NCBI RefSeq assembly: GCF_000159315.1
Contig: NZ_GG669993.1
Location: 294,380-341,094 of the forward strand
Direction of reading: 5' to 3'
DNA length: 46,715 nt
From: Lentilactobacillus hilgardii DSM 20176 = ATCC 8290
GTDB taxonomy: Bacteria > Bacillota > Bacilli > Lactobacillales > Lactobacillaceae
A program made the position numbers and the translations under genes. The notes beneath the pieces are model-generated. The model searched no databases and was not told the DNA's origin. It saw only the letters and a list, made by a program, of their open reading frames with translations. Position 1 is the stretch's first letter. The number at the start of each line of letters is the position of its first letter. Below, in pieces: positions 16,996 to 27,652 of this stretch.

Positions 16996-19128
16996 ATGGC
17001 TACTTCAACAAAATCAAAACCTAAAGCAAAGCCAAAAGTAAAAACCAGGGCAAAACGACGTTCACCAAAAAAGAATTTGGTGATTGTTGAGTCCCCAGCT
17101 AAAGCCCGTACCATTGAAAAATATTTGGGCCATTCTTATAAAGTCGTTGCCAGTAAGGGACACGTTCGTGACTTACCAAAGAGTAAAATGGGCGTTGACA
17201 TTGATAACGATTATGAACCACATTATATTTCAATTCGTGGAAAGGGCGACACTATTAAAGAATTGCGGTCAGCTGCTAAGAAAGCAAAAAAAGTTTATCT
17301 GGCAGCCGATCCGGATCGTGAGGGTGAGTCGATTGCGTGGCATTTGTCACATATTCTTGATCTTGACCCAAACGATGATAATCGTGTGGTCTTTCATGAA
17401 ATTACTAAAGATGCCGTTAAAGAATCATTCAAGCATCCGAGAAATATTGATATGGACTTGGTTGACGCCCAACAAGCCCGTCGTATTTTGGATCGACTAG
17501 TTGGATACTCAATTTCACCACTTCTCTGGCAAAAAGTGAAGAAAGGTCTGAGTGCTGGACGGGTTCAGTCAATTGCACTTTGGCTGATTATTAAACGAGA
17601 AAAAGAAATTGAAAACTTTAAACCTCAAGAATACTGGTCAATTGATTCTGAATTTAAAAAGGGACGCAGTAAATTCAAAGCCAGTTTCTACGGACTAAAG
17701 GGAAAAAAGAAGGACCTACCGAACAACGATGCGGTTCAGGACATTTTAAAACAACTTGATCCAAAAGCCGACTTCGATATCACAAAAGTCATTCGTCGTG
17801 AGCGTAAACGTCAACCACAGCCACCATTTACAACCAGTACATTGCAACAGGAAGCCAACAGAAAACTAAATTATCGGACTCGAAAGACAATGATGGCAGC
17901 GCAACAATTATATGAGGGCATTAACATTGGTAAGGAAGGCAGTCAGGGACTGATTACCTATATGCGAACCGATTCAACTCGTATCGCAACGATTGCCAAA
18001 CATGAAGCATCAACTTTCCTGCATGAAAAGTACGGAGCAGAATATGCGGCTACCAAACCAATTAAAGGAAAGCTTCCGGAAGGTGCCCAGGATGCCCACG
18101 AAGCGATCCGACCAACGTCCGTTTTTCGAACACCTCAAAGCCTTAAGCAATATCTTACAAGAGATCAGTTCAGACTTTATCAACTCATTTGGTCAAGATT
18201 TGTTGCCAGCCAAATGACGCCGGCATTAATGGATACTATGGCAGTCACGATTGAACAAAATAATGTGACATATAAAGCTAATGGATCCAAAATGAAATTT
18301 GACGGATTCTTGAAAATCTATGGTGATGGAAAAGAAAAAGATAATCTTCTTCCAGACTTAGAAACCGGCGATAAAGTCAAGCTAGTTTCTAATAAACCGG
18401 ACCAACATTTTACACAACCACCAGCCCGCTTCAGTGAAGCAACGCTAATCAAAGCGTTGGAAGAAAACGGTGTGGGTCGGCCATCAACGTATTCACCAAC
18501 GTTGGAAACCATTCAACGTCGATATTACGTTAAACTGGTTGGCCGCCGTTTTGAGCCAACTGAACTCGGAGAAATTGTTAACAAGATTATTGTTGAATAC
18601 TTCCCGGACATTGTTAACATTGACTTTACAGCTAATTTAGAAGATAAATTAGATGACGTCGAAGAGGGCAAAGAAAATTGGATTCGTCTTGTTGACACAT
18701 TTTACAAACCATTTTCCAGCGAGGTTGAATCTGCAACTGAAAATATGGAAAAGGTTCAGATAAAGGACGAACCTGCCGGCTTTAATTGTGACATTTGTGG
18801 TGCACCAATGGTCATTAAGATGGGGCGTTATGGTAAGTTTTATGCTTGCTCACGCTTTCCAGACTGCCGTAATACAAAAGCAATCGTTAAAAAGATTGGG
18901 GTTACCTGTCCAAAATGTCATATTGGTGAAGTCATTGAGCGTAAATCAAAGAAGAATAGAATCTTCTATGGTTGCTCACGTTTCCCAGACTGTGACTTTG
19001 TTTCATGGGACAAACCAATTGGCAGAAACTGTCCAAAAGATGGTCATTTCTTAGTCGAAAAGAAAGTTAAAGGCGGCACCCAAGTTGTCTGCCCAAATGG
19101 CGACTATGAAGAACCCGCACAAAAATAA
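16996..19128 (+). CDS. topA: DNA topoisomerase I
   Basis: Type IA enzyme that relaxes negative supercoils. 710 residues. The first 26 are a Lys/Arg-rich extension; the TOPRIM domain begins at VIVESPAKA (28-36) with ADPDREGES near 104. The catalytic tyrosine is Tyr322 in [12 protein letters not shown]. The C-terminus has two complete four-cysteine zinc ribbons (CDIC...CSRFPDC; CPKC...CSRFPDC) and a third with only two cysteines (NCPKDG...VVCPNGD). GAAAGGAG precedes the ATG. Transcribed from its own promoter. Confidence 0.96.
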   Translation: MATSTKSKPKAKPKVKTRAKRRSPKKNLVIVESPAKARTIEKYLGHSYKVVASKGHVRDLPKSKMGVDIDNDYEPHYISIRGKGDTIKELRSAAKKAKKVYLAADPDREGESIAWHLSHILDLDPNDDNRVVFHEITKDAVKESFKHPRNIDMDLVDAQQARRILDRLVGYSISPLLWQKVKKGLSAGRVQSIALWLIIKREKEIENFKPQEYWSIDSEFKKGRSKFKASFYGLKGKKKDLPNNDAVQDILKQLDPKADFDITKVIRRERKRQPQPPFTTSTLQQEANRKLNYRTRKTMMAAQQLYEGINIGKEGSQGLITYMRTDSTRIATIAKHEASTFLHEKYGAEYAATKPIKGKLPEGAQDAHEAIRPTSVFRTPQSLKQYLTRDQFRLYQLIWSRFVASQMTPALMDTMAVTIEQNNVTYKANGSKMKFDGFLKIYGDGKEKDNLLPDLETGDKVKLVSNKPDQHFTQPPARFSEATLIKALEENGVGRPSTYSPTLETIQRRYYVKLVGRRFEPTELGEIVNKIIVEYFPDIVNIDFTANLEDKLDDVEEGKENWIRLVDTFYKPFSSEVESATENMEKVQIKDEPAGFNCDICGAPMVIKMGRYGKFYACSRFPDCRNTKAIVKKIGVTCPKCHIGEVIERKSKKNRIFYGCSRFPDCDFVSWDKPIGRNCPKDGHFLVEKKVKGGTQVVCPNGDYEEPAQK

Positions 19129-19140
19129 TGAATAGTGAGT

Positions 19141-19183
19141 AAAAGGAAGTTGAGGCGATGTAAATTGCCCAGCTTCCTTTTGT
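19141..19183 (+). terminator. Terminator of topA
   Basis: AAAAGGAAG (19141-19149) pairs with CTTCCTTTT (19173-19181); inner pairing extends the stem, and T-rich sequence follows. Confidence 0.75.
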
Positions 19184-19278
19184 TTACCCGTACGTTTTTG
19201 ATTGCGTCAAAAACATGGATGCCTCATACCTGTCAATATGTTGTAAAATCAAGTTAAGATAAAGTTAGGAGGAAAATT

Positions 19279-20700
19279 ATGGATTATACAACTCATAGTA
19301 CCTGCACTACTATTTTGGTGGGTAAAAATGCCAGTTACGATGGCTCAACCATTATTGCCAGAAATGAAGACGCAGGCGTCGCAGTCAATCCTAAAAAATT
19401 CGTTGTCGTTCAACCTGAAGATCAGCCAAGAAATTATCAATCAAAGCTCAGCAAATTTTCGATTAAGCTACCGGATAATCCGGTTCGCTATACATCTGTA
19501 CCGGATGCTACTCCGGAAAAAGGGATTTGGGGTGAGGCCGGCGTAAATGCACATAATGTTGCAATGAGTGCGACCGAAACGATTACAACAAATCCGAGAA
19601 TTTTAGGGGCGGACCCACTCGTTAAAAATGGGTTGGGTGAAGAAGACTTGTTAACCATTACTCTGCCTTATATCAAATCTGCAAAGGCAGGTGTAGAACG
19701 TGTCGGTAGTCTCTTGGAGAAGTACGGTACTTACGAATCCAACGGGATTATCTTTTCAGACGTAAATGACATTTGGTATATGGAAACAGCAGGTGGCCAT
19801 CATTGGGTCGCTCAACGGATTCCAGATGACAGTTATGTGATTGCGCCAAATCAAACCGGTATTCAAGAAATTGATTTTGACGATCCGGATCATTTTATGT
19901 ATGCAAGTGACTTAAAAAACTTTGTGGAACAACATCATTTAAATCTCTCGGATAATTTTAATTTCCGAAAAATCTTTGGGTCAGATACCCAACTTGATCA
20001 CCATTACAACACGCCCCGAGCCTGGTATGGCCAACGATACTTTAACCCTGAAACGGTAAAAGACAAATCCCCAATGAGTCATGATCTATCATTTATATGC
20101 CATGCAAATCGAAAAATCACGATTGAAGATATCAAATTCGTTTTAAGCTCACATTACCAAGATACGCCATATGATCCCTTTACGCCTGGAAACGATTCTC
20201 AAAAGATGCCGTTCCGACCAATCGGCTTTAATCGAAATCAGGAATTATCTGTTATTCAATTGCGGCCATATGTACCATCAGACTATTCAGCAATTCAATG
20301 GCTGGCATTTGCGGCTAACCCGTCAAATACATTGGTCCCGTTCTTCACAAACGTGCAAGATACGCCGGATTGCTATCGAGACACAACAAAAATAGTGGAC
20401 AGCCAAAATGCCTACTGGGAGAATCGGCTGATTTCATTAATTGCCGCGGACCATTATCATGCAGTGATGGATGATATCGAAGCTTACCAAGATCAATTAA
20501 TGGGTTATGGTCATAAGCGAATTACCCATATTGACAACAAAGTTGAGGGACTATCAGGTTCCAAACTGACTGCTTCTCTTCAGGCCGCAAATGAAAAGAC
20601 GGCCGATCATGTTGTTAAAGCAACCAGAAAATTGCTTACAACAATGCTGACAAAGACCAGTAATGGTGTCGCTGGTTCGTTTGATCGAAAACATTATTAA
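19279..20700 (+). CDS. pepD: C69 family dipeptidase
   Basis: Ntn-hydrolase fold dipeptidase (PepD type) for short peptides taken up from the medium. 473 residues, usual length. The likely nucleophile is Cys9 in TCTTILVGKNAS; DGSTIIARNED, WYMETAGGHHWVAQRIPDDS and HFMYASDL are family hallmarks. No signal peptide or membrane segment, so it is probably cytosolic. TTAGGAGG precedes the ATG. It converges on a clear paralogue across a shared terminator. Confidence 0.92.
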   Translation: MDYTTHSTCTTILVGKNASYDGSTIIARNEDAGVAVNPKKFVVVQPEDQPRNYQSKLSKFSIKLPDNPVRYTSVPDATPEKGIWGEAGVNAHNVAMSATETITTNPRILGADPLVKNGLGEEDLLTITLPYIKSAKAGVERVGSLLEKYGTYESNGIIFSDVNDIWYMETAGGHHWVAQRIPDDSYVIAPNQTGIQEIDFDDPDHFMYASDLKNFVEQHHLNLSDNFNFRKIFGSDTQLDHHYNTPRAWYGQRYFNPETVKDKSPMSHDLSFICHANRKITIEDIKFVLSSHYQDTPYDPFTPGNDSQKMPFRPIGFNRNQELSVIQLRPYVPSDYSAIQWLAFAANPSNTLVPFFTNVQDTPDCYRDTTKIVDSQNAYWENRLISLIAADHYHAVMDDIEAYQDQLMGYGHKRITHIDNKVEGLSGSKLTASLQAANEKTADHVVKATRKLLTTMLTKTSNGVAGSFDRKHY

Positions 20701-20706
20701 TCAACA

Positions 20707-20750
20707 AAAAACACGAGTTACCCGAGAAATTGTCGGGCACTCGTGTTTTT
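20707..20750. terminator. Bidirectional terminator between the two dipeptidase genes
   Basis: AAAAACACGAGT (20707-20718) pairs perfectly with ACTCGTGTTTTT (20739-20750), and CCCGA/TCGGG pair inside. Confidence 0.85.
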
Positions 20751-20764
20751 ATTAAGGGATCGGC

Positions 20765-22204
20765 CTATAAATTAACATCCTGCTTAAAATTAATTGGTGA
20801 AAGGTCAGTTGAAGCGGTGACCAATTCGCTAATGAGTTTATTATAGGCATTTAAACTGATTTCAGAATTTTTAAAGTTCACCTTTGTTAAATAATTGTCC
20901 AGCTCCGGACCATTCAGTTGAGCAGCGAGCGCAACAGCATCCGTCTGTTTGACAGCTTGTTGCAGCTTAACCCGCAATGCCGCTTTTGTATCATTTAATT
21001 TAGGACTCAGCTGAACATAGTGGGGATCTACCAATACACCAGCTAATTTGTACGTCCAGTAAGCCTCATCCGGTGCGTAGCAACCGTGTGCATTGTGATA
21101 GGCAGCCGGTGTATCGCTAGCGCCTGCATAGAAGGGCACAAATGTGCTTTGTGCAGCTACCCCCATTGCCAGCCACTGAATGCCTGCTAATCCAACCGGC
21201 ATAGAAGGGCGTATTTGCAGGATATGGGCCTCTTGAGTCTTTGCCAAGCTAATTGGCCGAAAACGATGTTTGTCGTCTTCAGAGCCCTCTCCAATTGGAT
21301 CGTAGGGGGTTCCCTGGTAATGACTGCTTAAGAAGTCCTGAACATCGAATACACTTAATTTTCGGTTTGCCTGATTGATAAACGGCATTTCCTGACTGGT
21401 AGGCTCAACGTCCAACTTGGGGGAAAATAGCTTTAAGCCATACCAGACACGCGGCGTATTATAATACATATCAGATAAATCCGCTGTTCCAAAAATTTTT
21501 CGGAAATTAAATGTTTTTCCCGTTGAATCGGGATTGAGATGGTTGGCTTCAACAAATTGCCGTAGGTCGGTCGACCACATAAAATGGTCTGGATCGTCGA
21601 AATCGATTTCTTGAATGGCGCTTTGATTGGCGATAACGACATAACTGTCATCCGGGATTCGTTGGGCAACCCAGCGATGACCGCCACCGGTTTCCATATA
21701 CCAAGCTTCATCCTGGTCCGCAAACAAAATACCGTTTGATTCGGACGTGCCATAATGTTCAACAATCTGACCCAAACGTGCTACTCCCTCACGTGCTGTT
21801 TTAACGTAAGGTAAGACAACAGTTACCATTGCCTCCTCACCAATACCGTCTTTTTCCAAAGGGTCGGCACCCAGGGCAAGATCATTTGTATAGGTGCTTT
21901 CGGTCGCACTCATCGCAACGCCATATTCGTTAAAACCGTTTTCTTCGAATAGACCGAATTTATCAGTCCATTCGGGAGTGGCAGAATATTTGGCACGCAT
22001 TTTTGGCAGCGGCATTTTAAATCCGTTATCATTTGAAGAAAAATTCTGGGGGTTGGAAAAATCTTTTCGAGCATGGATCACATAATTCTTTGGCCAAGAC
22101 GATTTACTGTCCTCGTTTCGGGCAATCATGATGGACCCGTCGATGCTGGCATTTTTGCCAACGATCATACTGGTACATGCTGAATAATATTTTGTTGGAA
22201 TCAT
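20765..22204 (-). CDS. pepD: C69 family dipeptidase (second copy)
   Basis: Paralogue of the gene at 19279 with 479 residues. Shared blocks include MIARNED, WYMET.GGH.WVAQRIPDDSYV, IQEIDFDDPDHFM, FNFRKIFG and SSHYQ.TPYDP. The likely nucleophile is Cys10 in ACTSMIVGKNAS. ATG 22204 is chosen because GGAG stands 9 bases upstream; a TTG at 22219 sits on that Shine-Dalgarno and is unlikely. Differences are spread along the whole length, so this is an old duplication or separate acquisition. Substrate preference is unknown. Confidence 0.92.
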   Translation of the reverse strand: MIPTKYYSACTSMIVGKNASIDGSIMIARNEDSKSSWPKNYVIHARKDFSNPQNFSSNDNGFKMPLPKMRAKYSATPEWTDKFGLFEENGFNEYGVAMSATESTYTNDLALGADPLEKDGIGEEAMVTVVLPYVKTAREGVARLGQIVEHYGTSESNGILFADQDEAWYMETGGGHRWVAQRIPDDSYVVIANQSAIQEIDFDDPDHFMWSTDLRQFVEANHLNPDSTGKTFNFRKIFGTADLSDMYYNTPRVWYGLKLFSPKLDVEPTSQEMPFINQANRKLSVFDVQDFLSSHYQGTPYDPIGEGSEDDKHRFRPISLAKTQEAHILQIRPSMPVGLAGIQWLAMGVAAQSTFVPFYAGASDTPAAYHNAHGCYAPDEAYWTYKLAGVLVDPHYVQLSPKLNDTKAALRVKLQQAVKQTDAVALAAQLNGPELDNYLTKVNFKNSEISLNAYNKLISELVTASTDLSPINFKQDVNL

Positions 22205-22306
22205 GATGAATATCTCCAATCGTTAAGGATTTTGACTTCATTAATTGTACCATCTTTTTTCACGAAAAATGTTATAACGAATCCAAACTGTCCGCTCGAA
22301 ATTTAA

Positions 22307-22335
22307 TTGCAGGTCATCACAAATTACGGTATACT
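22307..22335 (+). promoter_or_regulatory. Promoter of the tautomerase gene
   Basis: TTGCAG (22307-22312), 17 bases, TATACT (22330-22335); the gene starts 34 bases further on. Confidence 0.7.
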
Positions 22336-22368
22336 TTTTTCAATTAAAAAATTTGGAGGAACCTCATC

Positions 22369-22557
22369 ATGCCAATCGTAAATATTCAACTTATTGCTGG
22401 CCGTTCACAAGATCAATTGAAAGCATTAGTCGCAGACGTTACTGCAGCTGTTGTTAAGGATACCGGTGCACCGGCAGAACATGTCCATGTGATTTTGGAT
22501 GAAATGCAAAAGAATCGTTACAGTGTAGGCGGCGTTTTAAAAAGCGACGAAAAATAA
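22369..22557 (+). CDS. 4-oxalocrotonate tautomerase family protein
   Basis: A 62-residue member of the tautomerase superfamily, which forms small oligomers using the N-terminal proline (Pro2 here, exposed after Met removal) as catalytic base. The sequence reads PIVNIQLIAGRS at the start, then a helix (DQLKALVADVTAAV) and HVHVILDEM, with GVLKSDE at the end. Firmicute members of this size (YwhB/XylH-like) mostly lack a known physiological substrate. TTGGAGGA precedes the ATG; own promoter and terminator. Confidence 0.9.
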   Translation: MPIVNIQLIAGRSQDQLKALVADVTAAVVKDTGAPAEHVHVILDEMQKNRYSVGGVLKSDEK

Positions 22558-22607
22558 AGATGACTAATCGAAAATATGCTATTGATCATGTCTAAACGGT
22601 CAAGCAT

Positions 22608-22653
22608 AAAAGTGGCCTGGGTAAACGTTAAGTCTCCCAGGCTCTTATTTTTT
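22608..22653 (+). terminator. Terminator of the tautomerase gene
   Basis: GCCTGGG (22615-22621) pairs with CCCAGGC (22636-22642), followed by TCTTATTTTTT. Confidence 0.75.
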
Positions 22654-22722
22654 GAACAGTGCATCCAACACGACCATTTGATTATTCTCAAAGAATTGTA
22701 TTTAACGGTCACGGATTTCTCA

Positions 22723-22751
22723 TTGGTTTGTTTGGGGTTATATTGTATACT
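22723..22751 (+). promoter_or_regulatory. Promoter of glpK
   Basis: TTGGTT (22723-22728), 17 bases, TATACT (22746-22751). The predicted leader is about 45 bases. Confidence 0.6.
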
Positions 22752-22761
22752 AATTAGGTAG

Positions 22762-24315
<1,554 letters not shown>

Positions 24316-24341
24316 AGTCAAAATATTTTTCAAGTCTATAC

Positions 24342-24382
24342 AAAAAGCGAAAGCAACGATACGCCGTTACTTTCGCTTTTTT
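24342..24382. terminator. Bidirectional terminator between glpK and the HAD gene
   Basis: AAAAAGCGAAAG (24342-24353) pairs with CTTTCGCTTTTT (24370-24381); an inner AACG/CGTT pairing follows one mismatch. Confidence 0.85.
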
Positions 24383-24399
24383 ATTATCTGTCAAAAAAA

Positions 24400-25218
24400 T
24401 TATCCCACGGCCAAATTTAAGTAGTCTTCCAAGTAACGGGCAACACCGTCTTGATCATTGGTGTATTGGGTTACCTCATCCGCGCTTTTCTTAATGGAAT
24501 CGATCGCATTTTTCATGGCAACTCCTGTGCCTGCGTATTTCATCATAGTCGCGTCATTTGCTTCGTCTCCAAACGCAATAATATCTTTTTGTAAAATGCC
24601 ATAGTAATCGGCCAAAAACTTTAAACCGGTTGATTTATGGATGCCTTTGGTCGCAATTTCGACAATTGGGTGTGGTCCACCCCAGGGAGAAACTTCAACT
24701 TGATCACCAAAATGATGTAAGACATAGTCCATTAATGCTTGCTTTTGTCCGGGCTGCTCAACTTGAACCGTAATACTAATTGGATTATCTTTAAGGCTTT
24801 TCTGATTTAAGATTTGGTTGGATTGTAATGTGCTTGGGAAAAATCCGAAGCCACTACTAATGCCACGATTGGCTAAAAACAGGTCCCGACCTTCAACTGC
24901 GATCAGATTTAACCCAAGCTTTTGGCTATTGGATAGAAGCTCCATCACAATTTCTTTATCAATTGTGTACTGGTATTCGCGCTCCCAATTTTTATGTGGT
25001 AAAATGCCTAAGTTACCATTGAAATTGATCATGGGTGTATTTAAATGAAGGTCGTCATAGAAACTTTCAGAAAGTCGGTTGGGACGGCCGGTTACAATAC
25101 TGACCACACAACCTTCTTTGACTGCCTGGTTAATTACCGACCGTGTCCTGGAACTTAGTTGTGCATCGTCATTCAACGTTGTGCCGTCCAGGTCCAACGC
25201 GATCATTTTTTTAGAAAT
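24400..25218 (-). CDS. Cof-type HAD-IIB phosphatase
   Basis: Haloacid dehalogenase superfamily hydrolase, probably acting on sugar phosphates or similar small phosphoesters; substrate unknown. IALDLDGTT carries the catalytic aspartates, VTGRP is motif II, and FGDEANDATMM is motif IV; a C2B cap lies between. The start is unusual. AAGGAG (25232-25227) is followed after 8 bases by an in-frame ATT (25218), giving (M)SKKMIALDLDG, a typical family N-terminus. The ATG at 25206 is 20 bases away, and GTG 25227 overlaps the Shine-Dalgarno. About 272 residues from ATT. Confidence 0.88.
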   Translation of the reverse strand: MSKKMIALDLDGTTLNDDAQLSSRTRSVINQAVKEGCVVSIVTGRPNRLSESFYDDLHLNTPMINFNGNLGILPHKNWEREYQYTIDKEIVMELLSNSQKLGLNLIAVEGRDLFLANRGISSGFGFFPSTLQSNQILNQKSLKDNPISITVQVEQPGQKQALMDYVLHHFGDQVEVSPWGGPHPIVEIATKGIHKSTGLKFLADYYGILQKDIIAFGDEANDATMMKYAGTGVAMKNAIDSIKKSADEVTQYTNDQDGVARYLEDYLNLAVG

Positions 25219-25249
25219 AATTATCACTCCTTAACCAGCATATTCATTA

Positions 25250-25278
25250 ATACTATCGAAAAATAGGACGCTCGTCAA
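25250..25278 (-). promoter_or_regulatory. Promoter of the HAD phosphatase gene
   Basis: On the minus strand TTGACG (25278-25273), 17 bases, TAGTAT (25255-25250). It is back to back with the promoter of the rRNA methyltransferase gene, the -35 boxes being 17 bases apart. Confidence 0.6.
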
Positions 25279-25295
25279 TTTATTCGAACGTGCGA

Positions 25296-25324
25296 TTGAC
25301 TTGAAAATTAAATACCTTTAAGAT
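25296..25324 (+). promoter_or_regulatory. Promoter of the rRNA methyltransferase gene
   Basis: TTGACT (25296-25301), 17 bases, TAAGAT (25319-25324). A second TTGACA at 25377-25382 is too close to the gene to serve as its -35. Confidence 0.5.
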
Positions 25325-25405
25325 ATTTTAGAAGTTACGTACAAAAATAACTTACCGAATTCCAACTATAATAATTTGACATTTTATGATTAGAAAGGAT
25401 CCATC

Positions 25406-26809
25406 ATGCAGTTACCAGATGATTTTAAAAATAAATATACAAAATTACTTGGTCAACAAGAAGCATTGCAGTTTCTTGCTAGCTTTTCAAAAACAGCCAA
25501 CCATGGTTTTCGACTTAATCCGTTAAAACAAAATCAGCCGGTTAATATCGACCTAAGTCATCCTACAGCCCATTGCCAATTGGGGTATTATGGGGACGTT
25601 AGCGGTAAAACCGTTGCCCACCAAAGCGGGGCCGTCTATAGCCAAGAACCCAGTGCTATGTATGTAGGCGAGGTTGCCGCTCCCAAGCCGGGTGAAAGGG
25701 TATTGGATCTCTGTGCTGCACCGGGCGGCAAAACAACTCACGTTGGCAGTTACATGGCAAATTTGGGACTGCTGATCGCAAATGAAATTGATCATAAACG
25801 CTCTAAAGTTTTGATGGAAAATGTGGAGCGGTTTGGGCTAACCAATACGATTGTAACTAACAGTACCCCTGAAATAATTGCTAAACAACTGCCAAACTTT
25901 TTTGATCGAATACTGGTAGATGCGCCTTGTTCCGGGGAAGGCATGTTTCGAAAAGATCCTGACGCGGTCTCTTATTGGAGCCTTGATTACCCAGAAGAAT
26001 GTGCAACCAGACAACGCCAAATTTTAAATGAAACCGTTAAAAACTTGAAACCAGGTGGAGAATTGATCTATTCAACCTGCACGTTTGCACCCGAAGAGGA
26101 TGAACAGATTATTGCTTGGCTTGTCAAACAATATCATTTTGACATCTTACCGGTTAAAAAATTCCCTGGAATGGATAGCGGTCGACCTGATTGGGCAGAT
26201 GGCAATCCGGATTTGGTGAATTGTGTTCGCATTTTTCCAAACCATTTTAATGGTGAAGGCCACTTCATTGCCAAATTGAAGAAACCGAAAGAAAGTTCGA
26301 GTCCAATACCACATCCATCTAAGCAAAAGAAGCGTCGCCAACGCGATACCAAAAATACCACAACGTTATCCGCAGATCAAAGAACATTATGGGAAAATTT
26401 CGCAGCCGAAATGTTTAAGACACTTCCGATTGGAAATTTAAGAACTTTTAAAGAAACGTTGTATTCGGTACCATTAGAAACCCCTGACCTTGGAAAAATA
26501 AAGATTGTTAGAGATGGCTTGCAATTAGGCTTCTTCAAGAAAAATCGGTTTGAACCAAGTTATGCTCTTGCCTTAGCACTTCGACCGGATACGGCAAAAC
26601 GGGTCATTGACATTTCAACTGATGATTGGAAAAAGTATGTCCACGGAGATACCTTTACAGTTAATAAGGAGTTGAAAAAGGGCTGGTATCTGTTAGCCTG
26701 TGAAGGCCAGTCAATCGGCTTTTCGAAGATTGTAAATGGAACGGCCAAGAATTTCTTTCCAAAGGGACTGCGGTTTCAGCCAACTAGTTCCATTAATGAT
26801 GCTAAATAA
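25406..26809 (+). CDS. RsmF-like 16S rRNA m5C methyltransferase (NOL1/NOP2/Sun family)
   Basis: S-adenosylmethionine-dependent RNA cytosine-5 methyltransferase. 467 residues. A short N-terminal domain is followed by the SAM-binding motif LDLCAAPGGKTTH, then DAPCSGEGMFRKDP and STCTFAPEEDEQ with the two catalytic cysteines. After a basic linker (about 290-320), the C-terminal ~140 residues form the RsmF-type/PUA-like RNA-binding region. The domain plan fits RsmF/YebU-type enzymes; the exact target cytosine cannot be read from sequence. AAAGGA precedes the ATG. Confidence 0.9.
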   Translation: MQLPDDFKNKYTKLLGQQEALQFLASFSKTANHGFRLNPLKQNQPVNIDLSHPTAHCQLGYYGDVSGKTVAHQSGAVYSQEPSAMYVGEVAAPKPGERVLDLCAAPGGKTTHVGSYMANLGLLIANEIDHKRSKVLMENVERFGLTNTIVTNSTPEIIAKQLPNFFDRILVDAPCSGEGMFRKDPDAVSYWSLDYPEECATRQRQILNETVKNLKPGGELIYSTCTFAPEEDEQIIAWLVKQYHFDILPVKKFPGMDSGRPDWADGNPDLVNCVRIFPNHFNGEGHFIAKLKKPKESSSPIPHPSKQKKRRQRDTKNTTTLSADQRTLWENFAAEMFKTLPIGNLRTFKETLYSVPLETPDLGKIKIVRDGLQLGFFKKNRFEPSYALALALRPDTAKRVIDISTDDWKKYVHGDTFTVNKELKKGWYLLACEGQSIGFSKIVNGTAKNFFPKGLRFQPTSSINDAK

Positions 26810-26829
26810 CGATTAATTATTCCAAACTC

Positions 26830-26877
26830 AAAAACGGCATTCAACCTTTAAATTCAAAGGGATGAATGCTGTTTTTA
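26830..26877. terminator. Bidirectional terminator
   Basis: AAAAACgGCATTCA (26830-26843) pairs with TGAATGCtGTTTTT (26863-26876), 14 bp with one G-T wobble, between convergent genes. Confidence 0.8.
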
Positions 26878-26890
26878 TTTAGCCTTTTGT

Positions 26891-27652
26891 TCATTTGTTA
26901 GAACGATTTGTTTTCTCAATAAAAACCAATTTTTTATTCGTTGATCGTTTTAAATCAAAAACATAATTTGGAGAATCAAAGTGCTTGATGTCTTCAACCA
27001 TCGTAAGTTGGTTTTCTGCAATAAATCGAACCATCTCTCCACGAGCCATTTTTGCCAACGTAGCCCTGGTTTTTAATTGCCCATTAACCAAATGACCAAA
27101 CACAACATCTATAAATGTATCATTTGGCTTTAAAAAAGGAATAATTGCTTTTGAATATTCCCTGGAAGCTAAATTAATGATGGGCTCTTTATTAATGCTT
27201 AAGGATTGATATAAACGATTTCCCCAAAATGAATAAAGATTTTTCATGCCCATCACAGGAATGTGTGCCTGCATTTCCAGTCTGTAGGGAACAACTCCGT
27301 CAAATGGTTTAAGAATTCCGTAAAGTCCAGATAGAATCCGAAGATTTTCCTGAATATAATTAAGGGCCGGGGCCGTTAAAATATCCGGTGCCATATATTG
27401 ATATTGGATGCCAGTAAAACTAATAACGGCAGGGGTCAGTCGACTAGTTAATTCCATCTTTTGTAGTTGATCATAATTAGTTTTGGTCAGCTTGTCACTG
27501 GTATGCCAGAGGGCTTGGGCATCTGCGTAAGACAAGTCTTGCATAGCTTTTAGAAGCTTTTGAGAGGCTCTTAAATATATTGGAAGGTCCTTTACCTCAA
27601 AATCATTTAAATTAGTGACCATTTTTTTAGCTGGGGAGATGATGAGTTTCAT
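26891..27652 (-). CDS. yaaA: YaaA family peroxide-stress protein (UPF0246)
   Basis: 253-residue cytosolic protein beginning MKLIISPAKKM, the conserved YaaA start. In E. coli YaaA limits free iron during peroxide stress and the fold binds DNA; the lactobacillar role is inferred. Other conserved stretches are FTGIQYQYM, LRILSGLYGILKPFD and YRLEM. The Shine-Dalgarno AAAGGA (27675-27670) is 17 bases from ATG 27652; an in-frame ATT (27661) stands 8 bases after it, adding three residues. Confidence 0.88.
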   Translation of the reverse strand: MKLIISPAKKMVTNLNDFEVKDLPIYLRASQKLLKAMQDLSYADAQALWHTSDKLTKTNYDQLQKMELTSRLTPAVISFTGIQYQYMAPDILTAPALNYIQENLRILSGLYGILKPFDGVVPYRLEMQAHIPVMGMKNLYSFWGNRLYQSLSINKEPIINLASREYSKAIIPFLKPNDTFIDVVFGHLVNGQLKTRATLAKMARGEMVRFIAENQLTMVEDIKHFDSPNYVFDLKRSTNKKLVFIEKTNRSNK

